Shown: positions 33,638-44,087 of the stretch, piece after piece
Numbering within the stretch: the stretch's first letter is position 1
Layout of the letters: every line of letters begins with the position of its first letter
Assembly: GCA_907163375.1 (NCBI GenBank)
Contig: CAJQUW010007294.1
Span: 1 to 64,000, forward strand
DNA: 64,000 nt
DNA from: Prostheceraeus crozeri
Lineage: Eukaryota > Platyhelminthes > Polycladida > Euryleptidae
Direction of reading: 5' to 3'
Made by a program: the position numbers and the translations under genes
Notes under the pieces: model-generated
Databases searched by the model: none
Seen by the model: only the letters and a program-made list of their open reading frames with translations
What the model was told of the DNA's origin: nothing

Positions 33638-34217
33638 TCATACGCACATAGACACGCTCACACAAACATGCATGGAATTCGCTCACATGGAGCTGCTTAC
33701 TTGCTAACCATGATGCTATACCTCTTGCAATATGCAAAGATACTACCCTGAATGTATTCCTGTTATCATATTCTATACGAAATGAATATTCTATACTCTA
33801 AAAGAAACCAACTTAAAAAGTCACAACACTCACCCAACCAGATACAAAGAAGAAAATACACACAGGCAGACATAGAGAGAGAGAGAGAATATAAAGAAAA
33901 AATTAAAGGGAGAACTACCCAACTGACCAGATTTATTCTAATACAACCGTGAAACGTTATTGAGACATCTACACAGAGACGTAATACTATTTCTCAGATA
34001 GGATGTATACGTTAACATACTTTCACATACACATCGACTCTGTCACTCTATAAGTTACTTGCTTTTCCCTCTATGACATACAACCAATACTTTGTGCCTC
34101 CTATATTCTCAACCTGTGAATGAAACATTTATTCTATTGTACTTCATACCCATACTTATGACTTGATACAGTGTTCAATACGAAATATCATGACAAGACA
34201 TACTGCATAATAAAACT
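33638..34217. other. Spacer at the palindrome centre
   Basis: 580 bases that are not mirrored. Includes a GA-rich run near 33868. At about 34158-34216 there is an extra direct copy of arm sequence (GATACAGTGTTCAATACGAA and on) that also occurs at about 34361. No gene seen. Confidence 0.7.
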
Positions 34218-36625
34218 GTGCGTGATAATAAAACGATGACTTATAACCATTCATCAAACTAATGAACAGTATACAAAAACAGAAGAAGCAAATGGCATCA
34301 TTTGGCTGCTACCTTGCTAGCCATGATACAGTGTTGACTGATACAGTGTTGGCACAGACTTGATACAGTGTTCAATACGAAATATCATGACAAGACATAC
34401 TGCATAACAATACTTGAGTTCAATCATCCCTGAAAGATAATGCACGCTAGCTAAATACTTTTATTCTGCACTTATGAAGACAGTCATTTCTCAACTTATG
34501 AAAGTCAGCCTTACGTAGACACTCATAAGAAAGGCTTAGAAACTTTATCACTAGATCATACTTCCATTTATGAATATCAATTCATTCTACATAACAACCC
34601 ATGTGAAGTCTATCAAAGCTACCTTTCATCAACTGTGACCCTTTAACTTTATTTATATAGTGTAACTGTTTCATGCGTTCTATCCTATACACTCAAAACC
34701 TGCAAAGACATTTATTCTCTTCCACTTTTCATCTATAAACATGATGTGATACTTTGCATTCAATCTTGACAAATGTCATCATAAAAACTTTCGCAGTACC
34801 TGACTTTCAACATAGGCTGAATTCCCCATTTACCACAACAGTCATTTCTTCCAGTCAACCTCATCAATATGAAAGACTTGTAGCACCTTAATACGTTCGT
34901 GTTACTCATTTGCTGTTGGAAATAACTTTTCATATACACTTGGCATACAATCATTTCAACGCATACTCCATTGCATGCTATTCCTACGTTCACACTCATA
35001 GTATCTTGTCTTCATCAAATATACAAACTACTTCAGTTTAACTTTACATGAATTACTTTCATAAATTAACAGTCCTATTGCAATATGATCCTATCTCGAT
35101 ATGTTTCTGCGGTTTCTTATAACTATGTTTAACCAGTTAGCTACACTACCTATTCATTAAACTTTGCAATCTCAATCTTTGCTTTCGTCGAATATGAACC
35201 TCCAGTTTACATGCAACAACTACGATATGTGTTCTATCTTATACACTCAAGCAGTAGAGACATTCATTCTGTTACATCCATGAACATGACGTGATGAAAT
35301 TCACATCATCTCAAAACCTTTTAACAGCGCTTGTCTTCAAACATATGCTGAATCCCACATAGCTTGTTTGTTACAATACCAATTCATTTCAATGCGAGCT
35401 AATCTTGCATCACTGATTTCATGCGACATAACTTTTCACTTTACTTATTCCTACAATGTTACTACTTTGTGTTCTAAACTTTATGAGATCACTTTCACTT
35501 CTATCTCACACTTTCTTCATCATCTAACCAAGTGAATAAAGTTGATGATACATTATTTGACTAAACGCATTGAGTCACATTCTACACGAGCAGATATTGC
35601 TAACACGGATCATATAAAACGCTAAGTCTTGTCATAGGGTTGACTATGCTATGGACTTAGTGATTTATCAATGTAACTTGTACTTCTAAAACGTTAAATC
35701 CCCAAATCTCAACACAGGGACACCTATCCTATGGATTTAGGAGTTTTGCTGTATAATTAGGAAACTTATGTCTCTGTCAGCATACGACTTTTAAAATACA
35801 ACACTGACTGATGAATGATGTTAATATATTCCTAGCTTGGATAACAAGAAACTTTCATGCGTTGACTATTATATATTTTCCTAATCAACTCTTTACACAC
35901 TTATTATTCCAATCACTAAGATACATACAACGCTTCTAGTGAACATGCATCAATCACCTTGCAGCTGATCGCATCGAATGTAAAGTGTATAACATAATGG
36001 GTATGTAACTATCCCTTATCAACGATATGAAACCTGTCTTTTCACCATGAAATTAAGTCTTACATTCAAAGTCATTTTATAAAGCGAACATATGCATCAC
36101 GTATTCTACACTAAAAGAGATCGTTCATTTGAGTTATATAAAACCCTAAATCCAACCGTAGCTAACCCTGTCCCCATAGATGATGGACTTTAGCAATTTA
36201 TAGGTCAAGTATAAATAAAGTGACAAGCATTTCACTGTTTGCAAGATAGATAAATTTAAAATAACGTCACAAGCATTTCACTGTTTGTAACGTTAGAAAT
36301 AAAGTTGATGTTTGTAAAGTTTGAAATCATGTTAGAATCCTTTCAGTGTTTGTAAAGATAGAGATAATAGGTTTAACAAGCACGTTAGAGAGTTGACTGT
36401 ACTGAGATCTAAGGATTAGGTCACATTAGAATTCAAGTGATTGAATGTCATCTTAATGAAGATTGAAATGTGTTTGTGGCTGCATGTGGTGCAAGAGTGT
36501 CCTCCCATTTCATTCCATTCATCATATATCCTTCCCCTCTGCATTCCATATCCGAAGATATGTGGCGGGCTTGGGACCGCTTTAGCTGCATTAGAAGGAA
36601 GTTCATATAAGAACTCATGATGCAT

Positions 36626-37066
36626 TCACGAGGAAATGTGGTGAAACAGTGTGCTGTATGTGTGAATGATGATTTTATGAACTAAAGAACGCCCATCACT
36701 CACTCCATCACTGAAAGAAAACATGAATGAGTTGAGATGATAGTCATTCGCATCCATGTGTAAAACTCTTACTTCATCATCCGATATCACAATGACATCT
36801 TCACTCGCTTCCATTTCCTCACTTTCTATGTTATCACTTTCCGAGTCCTCACTCCACATCATCTCCTCTCTTTCCACCGTCTCGGCCTCGCTCGTCACCG
36901 TCTCGGCCTCACTCCCCACCGTCTCGCTCTCACTCGGAGATTCCTGCAGATCCATCATCGGGGATTCGGGTGGAGTTATAACGTTCGATTCATGGAACAA
37001 GGAATGGTATTTCATAAACTGAAATACTATATCCTCAATCTCATCGGAGAGAAAAGTCTCGCCCAT
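36626..37066 (-). CDS. Hypothetical acidic 146-aa protein, right arm
   Basis: Mirror copy of 29847-30287. Two residues differ (S for R in the ESPSE stretch and E for K before SEEMEAS). It keeps the SEAETV repeats and the VIVISDDEV patch. Its TATA-like box is at 37146-37152. No family recognised. Confidence 0.4.
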   Translation of the reverse strand: MGETFLSDEIEDIVFQFMKYHSLFHESNVITPPESPMMDLQESPSESETVGSEAETVTSEAETVEREEMMWSEDSESDNIESEEMEASEDVIVISDDEVRVLHMDANDYHLNSFMFSFSDGVSDGRSLVHKIIIHTYSTLFHHISS

Positions 37067-37173
37067 ATAAGTAATCCTATATGGGGTAACTTGAGCAGTC
37101 GGCTTCTCGGAGATGATTATGATAGTAAACTGTAAGACACTCTGCTTTATATGAGAATGATACAGCCTTTCAA

Positions 37174-37401
37174 ATGTCTGGTTCGCGCAATCAAATCGCT
37201 CTAAGCTTATGGTTGGTGGACGAAAAGGGAAGTCATATTTTCATTGACTGCCATCCTCAACCACTCAACAAACTTAGATGCATTTATCGCGTGAATCTCC
37301 CTTCCGACGCGATAGCAATGAGCTGTGTGGGAATCAGCCAGGTGGGAGGTCGGAGATGGCGATACGTTCCTGCATCCTTGCTCGTGGGACAGATGCGATA
37401 G
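37174..37401 (+). CDS. Hypothetical 75-aa protein, right arm
   Basis: Mirror copy of 29512-29739 with the same protein sequence, divergent from the acidic frame. Function unknown; it could be chance coding in a conserved repeat. Confidence 0.35.
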   Translation: MSGSRNQIALSLWLVDEKGSHIFIDCHPQPLNKLRCIYRVNLPSDAIAMSCVGISQVGGRRWRYVPASLLVGQMR

Positions 37402-40400
37402 ATCTCTGTTTCGTGTGACAGACGGGTGCCAGAGAGAGCGCGTACATCTTTGTATTCTACTCTATCTGCTGAGGGGCTAGCGCGACAGACGGTCGCCCAC
37501 CGGCTGCGCTGTCATTCATCTTTGTGTTCTACTCTATCTGCTGAGGGGCTAGCGAGACAAACAGGCGTCAGAGTGCACTTATGATTCTTTGTGGGCACAG
37601 GAGGGTTTTTTTCACTGATAGGTTTTATGATAAACATTTTAGCTGCTTTTGAATGGCAGCGTGTTGACTATTGCAAGCAATGTTAAATGTCAATCCGTGT
37701 GTCATTTTCACATCGTCTGCATTCGCACAGAAAATCACTTGATAAAGGTTTCAATGTTGATTCTATTATCAATGCACGATTCGTTTAGAAATGAGACACG
37801 GTTTCATTTGTCAAGCTCATGAAAAGCAAACGTTGATTCTAGCCTTTCATGCTCATGGTCAGTCCTAATGTTCGCTGTTTCATACTCATGAAATAATTCC
37901 ACAGTCTTCATCATTCAATGACATGGCATGCTTTGCTGTTTCCTACTGATGAGCGTGTTAATTACACAGACTTGTTCATTGTGTGAGTTCAATGGTCGAG
38001 TCGTTGAACTAAGACTTATGCGTTTCTACAGGTCTTTATATCAGCTTTCAACGCGACTGCAATCTATGAAAGTTTTACCAACATAAAGTTGTTGTTCTAA
38101 AGTTTCTTACACCACGGTTCATGTTTACGACTTTCATTTGAATGTCAGAAAGTTAGACTATATGTTCATCCGTCTATGATGAGTGTAAACGTTGTCACAG
38201 TTCTCCTTTATTTCCCGTAAACTAGTTGTGACACTTTTGTGTTTCACTTCATCTAGCAGGTTGATTATTATCTCACACATGTTTCGAGTGTTTCCTAACT
38301 CATATGCATTTGACTTACAACGTTACAGGTTGTTATGTGTACACTTGTATGCTGTCGATGCAGAGTGCAAACACGCTGTCTTTATTTACAAAACAGTCTA
38401 CACACGCATTCAATTTGATAAAGGCAAACAACACATTTAGTAAAACTGGCACGCTAACGAGTGTGACTGCAGAAACATTTTATAAAACTTTTTCAACGTT
38501 CGCTAAGTTTCACAACAGCCTGTCAAAGACTTCTTACAAAACTTATTTCAACATTTGCATTTAAGCGAACATGTGCTTCACGTATTCTACGCGAACGGTT
38601 AACGCATGTGATATAAGTCCCTAAATCCAACCGTAGAGGAGCCTACCCTTGGATTATGGACTTTTACGACCCACGCAATTCAATGTCATGGTACTAGCTC
38701 TCACACACTCAGCGTGTGTGACAACATCTGGTTTTATAAAACATTCAACGCTGACTATAAGACCTTGTGTGAAACAATCTACACAGTGCAGTAAAACTTT
38801 CTAGCGCTGTGGTGAATTGAACAATGTTTTCATATAACATTCTAGACTCTCAGTCTCACTGCAGTAGAAAACTGCTTTTAGTAAACCTGATGAAGCTAAT
38901 CTAACAGTCATGAAGTTTGAATTTTCTAATAGGGAAACATTTGGCAACTTTCTCCAATAAAACTTTCTAACACTGTGAAAGTAAGTTACAAGACAATCTA
39001 CACTGTGCAGTAAAACCTTTTCGATAAAACTTTCTAATGCTGTGATGAGTTCGGTCAGTCATACAACTTCAATGATCAAACTTTATTTTCACAAACGTGC
39101 GTCGAGGTAAAATTATTTGACTACACTAACGCTTGCATTTCATGACACTTGTGTTTCGTAAACGTCGATGATCAAACTTTTCTAACTATACATCAACCTG
39201 TGTTGCAGTAAAACTTTTACAAACCATGATACACTTTCTGACTAGACTCACGAATCCAACTTCGATTATCAGACTTTACTTTCTCAAACGGGTGTCACAG
39301 TAAAATTATTTGACTACACTAACTTTGCAAACCATGATGCACTTTCTGACTAGACTTACGAATACAACTTCAATGATCAAACTTTCTAACTATACATCAA
39401 CCTGTGTTGCAGTAAAAATTTTGTACATTATAAAGTTTCTGACTACACTAACTTTGCTTTTACAAACCATGATACAGTTTCTGACTAGACTTACGAATAC
39501 AACGTTGATGATCAAACTTTCTAACTATACATCAACCTGTGCTGCAGTAAAACCTTTGTACAACATGATAAAGTTTCTGACGACACTGACAAGAGCTTGT
39601 TCATTAGCGAAGAGAGAAGTGTGTGATGTGTTGCGTGTGGCGCATGAATGTCCTCCCTTCATTCCATTCATCATTTCGTCTCCGTGATAGAGACAGTTCT
39701 TAAAAGAACTGATGGCTCATTCTCCCATGGTTGGCCAACTGTCGGGAGACAAGTGCAATGGAGATTTTATGAGGTAACCTGTGGCAGATAGCTAAATGTC
39801 GCCCTGGCGGTCAGAGTACAACGTTGAGACGAAAGGCAACCACTTGGAAACATGACGCAGAGAGGTTTCACAAGGATTACCATTGCCCACGTCCCGTGCA
39901 GTACTCATCGCTACGGACTTCACCGCTGTCTCGAAAGAACGCCCATCCACAGGAAGTATGACACCGAAAATCTCCGTGACTTGCACCGTCCATCACTTGA
40001 TAGCCAGACATGAAAACCGGTGGAGTTGGTAAGAGGAAGCAAGTCGTTGCTTTGATCAGCTTGATAGCAAGCCGTAGAGAGCTTGATTCACCAGCGTTTT
40101 GCAATGGAGATGTTTAGATGCCACCCATGACAAGATAGCTAAGACTCAACCGATTGGCGTTCAAAGTGCTACGTTGAGAACTGTGTCAAATGCCCAACAC
40201 CAACATGAGACATGAGTTGCCCCAGCGGTTTCGGTCTAAACTATGACACACTCCCTTGCCACACTTATCACTACGGCATCGTCCGCCGTCGCGAAGGAAC
40301 ACCCTGTCAGTGGAATATTACAGCAAAACTCTCAGTGTCTTGCTCGCTTTCAGTGAAAAGCTACTTGTAACATGAGAAGACTGGCTCAGACATCATTAAA

Positions 40401-41784
40401 AATGCTTTCATTGACTTCAGCGGGGTCGAAAACCCCAGAAACCTCCAAAACTAGTGAATTTAATTTTTTCAACTTTTTAGCACTACTTATGAAATTTTAT
40501 AAGTAGTATATCACTTAGAGCAGGTCAATAGCGACCGAACCTTTTTGAATCAAGTCAAACGGACTTGTAGAAGCAAAGTTACAAGCCTTTAAAGTTTTGG
40601 AGTCTTTTATGGCCTGGAGACGAAGGCCATCTCCTGGCGAACCTCTAAGTCTGACGCCTTAGCTGACTTGAGCAATGAAATTTTCTAAGTCGGTTTCTTA
40701 CAGAAACCCGGAATTTGGAATGTCCGAAGCTATCATCGGAGCTCAGAGAGACGACCTACCTTTGACAATCGCTCTCCTCTAAATGAAAAGTCTCTGTCGG
40801 TTCCCTGCTTATATAGTTTGTGGCGATCAGCTGATGACGTAATACCCATCATCCAAAAATTTTAAACCCGTCTATCTCCGTTTCTAGTGCTCCGATTGAC
40901 TCCAAATTTTGAGTGTCACGGTTTCTCGCTCTCCCCTTTCATTTAAGACATCCCTCGATCCTCTACGATGACCAGAAGCCGAGTTAAAACACTCGGTCGT
41001 TTAATCAAAAAGTTCCAAAATCTTGGAAAATGCGCAAAAACTCAATTTTTAACAGGCTCTCATTTGGAAACAGAGCCTGCCACGCATCTGAAAAGAGTGG
41101 ATCCTAGAGAACAAAGCGCGGTCTTGCCCCTAAAAGAAACCCGAGCTCTTCATTCACTTCCAATCCTCCGCTATTCATCGTCAAAGTTGGTTAAAAAAGC
41201 GACATTTCACATTTGGACTTGAAAAAATGTGTCGAGACCACCGTAGTGAAACATTTTCGAAAAAATTTTTTGGGCGAATTTCAACCTAAAACCTTGATAG
41301 AAGTTTGTTACACATGATTCTGAGCAACTTTAGTCTTTTCGACCAATCGACCAACTTGGTCGCTTGAGTCGCTGGATGGGGGGGCGGTTTTTCACCGAAA
41401 CTTCACCGACCCAACTTTTGACGACAAACACGATGGGATGGGTCTCGGAACTCCATTCCAACATTTTGAAATTTTTTTTCACGAAAAAATCCTAAGTGTC
41501 GAGACCACCGTAGTGAAACATTTTCGAAAAAATTTTTTGGGCGAATTTCAACCTGAAACCTTGATAGAAGTTTGTTTCACATGATTCTGAGCAACTTTGG
41601 TCTTTTCGACCAATTTGGTCAGTTGAGTCGTTGGGGGGGGGGGGTTCATGAACATCGCTCCTCCTCACGGACCCATTCCTCCCAACACATCCTTGGCCAT
41701 CTCCCTTCCTTCCAGGGGGGGGGGCGTCAGCCTGATGACTCATCGTTTCGCATTTTGCACTTGAATTTGCCACGGGGTTACTAC

Positions 41785-43152
41785 TATCGTCGCTTGCCTG
41801 CAAACCATCCTCGTAAAATACTATTGAATTCTTTCGATCTTTTTGATGTCTCTTATTAAATACGGGTTCCAAATCGGTGAACAATATTCCAAAATTGGAG
41901 GCACAAAAAGCACGAACAAGTATGAAAGGATCATTAGAGGAAAAACACTTAAGTATAAGATATGCACGACTGTAAGCTTTGGATGAAATAATTGAACAAT
42001 GTTCAGAAAACTTAAGAGATGAAGAAAACGTTGCTCCTAGATCATAAACCGAATCGACATTAGTAATTACAACATCATTAAGAGTATAAGGAAAACATAA
42101 CTCACGTTGACTAAAAGAGATGGATTTACATTTTGAATAAGAAATGAGTAATTGCCACAACTTAGACCAATTACAGATATCACGTAAAGAGCGATTAAGG
42201 GACAAACAATCATTTGCATCACTTTTTTGAGAACACCTTGACATCGTCTGCAAATAAACAAATCTGAGATGGAGGACGAATACACTGTACAATGTCATTT
42301 ACGAAAATGTTGAATAAACATGGTCCCAAAACAGACCCTTGGGGCACAGCACTTATCATTTGTAGCTTCAATGATTTACAATTGCCCACTAAAACTTGTT
42401 GGGTACGGTTGCAAAGGTAGCCATTTATCCAATCAAGCAGTTCATACTGTATGCCAATTGATTTCAATTTACAAATAAGTTTGGGATGACAAATTGAGTT
42501 AAATGCTCGAGCAAAATCAATGTGAATTACATCAATTGGATGGCCATTATTAATAGACATTGACCATTTATCAAGGCAATCAAGTAGTTGAGTACAAGTA
42601 GATAGTCCCCTCACGAATCCATGCTGAGTTGATGAAATTATCGTATTGATGTCACAAAATACATACGAATCTACATAAACTAATGATGCAAAATTGCCTG
42701 TCGACTATAACTTAATTACAAAATGACCTTAATATCCTGAAAGAAACAATAAAAGGCGGAATCAGTGAAACAAAACTGAAAGAAATTAAGATGGGAGTCC
42801 AGAATCGACAAAAAAAAGATGTCACGATATCTAAAAATCTCATCTACAATGAAAGACTCCAAAACTTTACAAATAACAGACGTGAGAGATATTGGTCGAT
42901 AGTTACATACTAATGATGTTGAACCTTTTTTATAGGATGGTATAACTAGTGATGATTTCCAAATATTTGGTAGTTTACCAGATGACAAAGACAGTTCAAA
43001 GATATATTTCAGAGGAAAAGCAATTTCATTAGCAATTTGATGCAAAAATATTGGGGATATCCATCAGGAGAATGTACATATTTCAAGGGAAGCTTAAGGA
43101 GTTTCTTCACAACGTCATTGACAGTAAAGGATACCGAGCCATTGACAGTAAA
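41785..43152 (-). mobile_element. LINE B, 5' piece (CR1-like reverse transcriptase)
   Basis: Read from 43152 down: pre-RT FTVNDVVKKLLKLPLKYVHS, motif 1 CNYRPISLTSVICKVLE (about 42910), IDFARAFNSICHPKLICKL (motif with first catalytic Asp, about 42520), VPQGSVLGPCLFNIFVNDI (about 42340) and LFADDVKVF (second catalytic site, about 42260). PPILEYCSPIWNPYLIRDIK follows just before the palindromic element at 41784. The protein family continues in the 3' piece at 19334. Frames are broken in several places. No endonuclease is present, so this copy was 5'-truncated when it inserted. Confidence 0.8.
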
Positions 43153-43175
43153 GGCAAGAAATTGCTGATCAGTAT
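43153..43175. repeat. 23-bp target duplication, right copy
   Basis: Partner of 18859-18881 with one substitution. Marks the other border of LINE B inside LINE A. Confidence 0.8.
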
Positions 43176-43370
43176 GGGAATTGCGCGGTCTTGGTCCCTC
43201 TGTCACTGTGAAGACTTCAGCATGGAGACGGAGTCCGTGTTACGCCAGATCTCAATCAAAGTATTGCATCCAGTGAATAGTCACGTTGAGACTTGAGGAT
43301 GTCGTCTACTTTCCTGTAGAGAGAACGCACATTAAGGAGTCCAATTGACCCGGTGAGTAATGATGTGCTT
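43176..43370 (-). mobile_element. LINE A, upstream piece (endonuclease start)
   Basis: On the minus strand GLLNVRSLYRKVDDILKSQR and then VTEGPRPRNSHTDQQFL appear in different frames. This is the beginning of an L2-type endonuclease domain. It continues as DQQLLANHGGITV at 18881 on the other side of the insertion. Confidence 0.6.
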
Positions 43371-43429
43371 TCTGCTGATTCGAAGTGGAGGATGTATCCA
43401 TGAGGTAGGGCTGGGTAAGGAATGTGTGC

Positions 43430-43562
43430 CGTTTATGCACGTTTGTAGTCGCTACATTGCACATCCGATCCGGATGAAGAATGCTTACATCGTTGTTTGC
43501 ATGCTTGTGTCATGTTCGCAGTCGCCCATCTCCGGATTATTCTTAAAAGCAAAGGTTAAAAG
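43430..43562 (+). pseudogene. Ig-like exon copy
   Basis: Reads AHPIRMKNAYIVVCMLVSCS and ends LKAKVK before GTAACT, a weak donor. It resembles the true-looking exon that follows (MDAYIICEMQ...RRIKAKI before GTGAGT). It may be a diverged duplicate exon, used or not. Confidence 0.35.
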
Positions 43563-43672
43563 GTAACTGACTGAGAAAGTGATCACACTAGTGTACCAAA
43601 ACACCTATGAGTGAAACTGAATTTCCTTCGAGTAAATTTGTCGTTGAATGAACACATTTTCATCATCATCAG

Positions 43673-43859
43673 GCCGACCAAGGAAAGAAAGGTGTACAGA
43701 CAAAACGTCTGACGGTCAGATGGAGTCCTTCTGTTCGCAAATTAACGATCAAAGACAGACAGCATGACTATCCTGTAACTGCCTCTATGGACGCTTACAT
43801 CATCTGTGAGATGCAGACAGGAGATTCTTCTCATTCTAGAAGGATAAAGGCGAAGATTG
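43673..43859 (+). CDS. Ig-like domain exon of the host gene
   Basis: Acceptor TCATCATCATCAG before, donor GTGAGTG after. The open frame begins ADQGKKGVQTKRLTVRWSPS, which looks like the G strand closing the Ig domain of the 8941-9278 exon and the linker to the next domain. The next domain begins with LTIKDRQHDYPVTASMDAYI and IICEMQTGD (strand B cysteine). Starts in phase 0, ends in phase 1; the exon at 43917 takes up phase 1. This phase match ties the exons into one gene. Confidence 0.65.
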
Positions 43860-43916
43860 GTGAGTGAATGTTCTTCCTTCTGTGAAACTTTCTGCTGAAG
43901 TAATTCTCATTTTCAG

Positions 43917-44087
43917 GAGGAAGATCTCTTGGCAAGCCGCATTATGACACTCCGAAGGCTGACAGTGAAGGATATGAAGTGAGGGAATTGGGTTGGTGGA
44001 TAACACCTCGTCGTTCCGACAATGGAAAGTCCTTGGTCTGCGGATTTGCGGATGGTCCAAAGAAAACAATGAAATTGAACGTTCAAT
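43917..44087 (+). CDS. Ig-like domain exon of the host gene
   Basis: Acceptor CATTTTCAG, donor GTGAGT. The frame reads GRSLGKPHYDTPKADSEGYE, WWITPRRSDNGKSLVCGFAD and ends KKTMKLNVQ. DNGKSLVCGFA is the typical strand F of an Ig domain and TMKLNVQ the G strand, completing the domain begun in the 43673 exon. Ends in phase 1, the usual Ig-domain border. The intron between the two exons is only 57 bases. Later exons are not recognised before the Polinton, so the gene may end or continue outside the window. Confidence 0.65.

Larger units (their letters stand above)
19335..41784. mobile_element. 22.45-kb palindromic element of unknown family
   Basis: Both ends begin with the same sequence (GTAGTAACCCCGTGGCAAAT, inverted at the right end), and the two arms match almost base for base to the centre. 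Left arm 19335-33637, spacer 33638-34217, right arm 34218-41784. The arms differ by a satellite array and a LINE found only on the left and by small indels. The flanks are two halves of one LINE, so the palindrome has exact borders and behaves as an insertion. No target duplication is apparent. No transposase, integrase, polymerase or capsid gene is recognisable. It could be a mobile element, a virus-derived piece or an inverted duplication; a misjoined assembly must be excluded. Confidence 0.7.
34218..41784. repeat. Right arm of the 22.45-kb palindrome
   Basis: Inverted copy of 19335-33637 without the satellite array and without LINE C. Coordinates of mirrored points sum to about 61120 outside the satellite site and about 66913 inside it, up to the LINE C site. 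Private changes include a duplication of about 90 bp near 37430-37560 and differing counts of the GTTAGAAAGTTT-type motifs near 39200-39600. Confidence 0.9.

Noticed and set aside
41492-42298. 268-codon frame on the minus strand
   Set aside because: It joins LINE B sequence to the end of the palindromic element by chance; the true border is 41784/41785.
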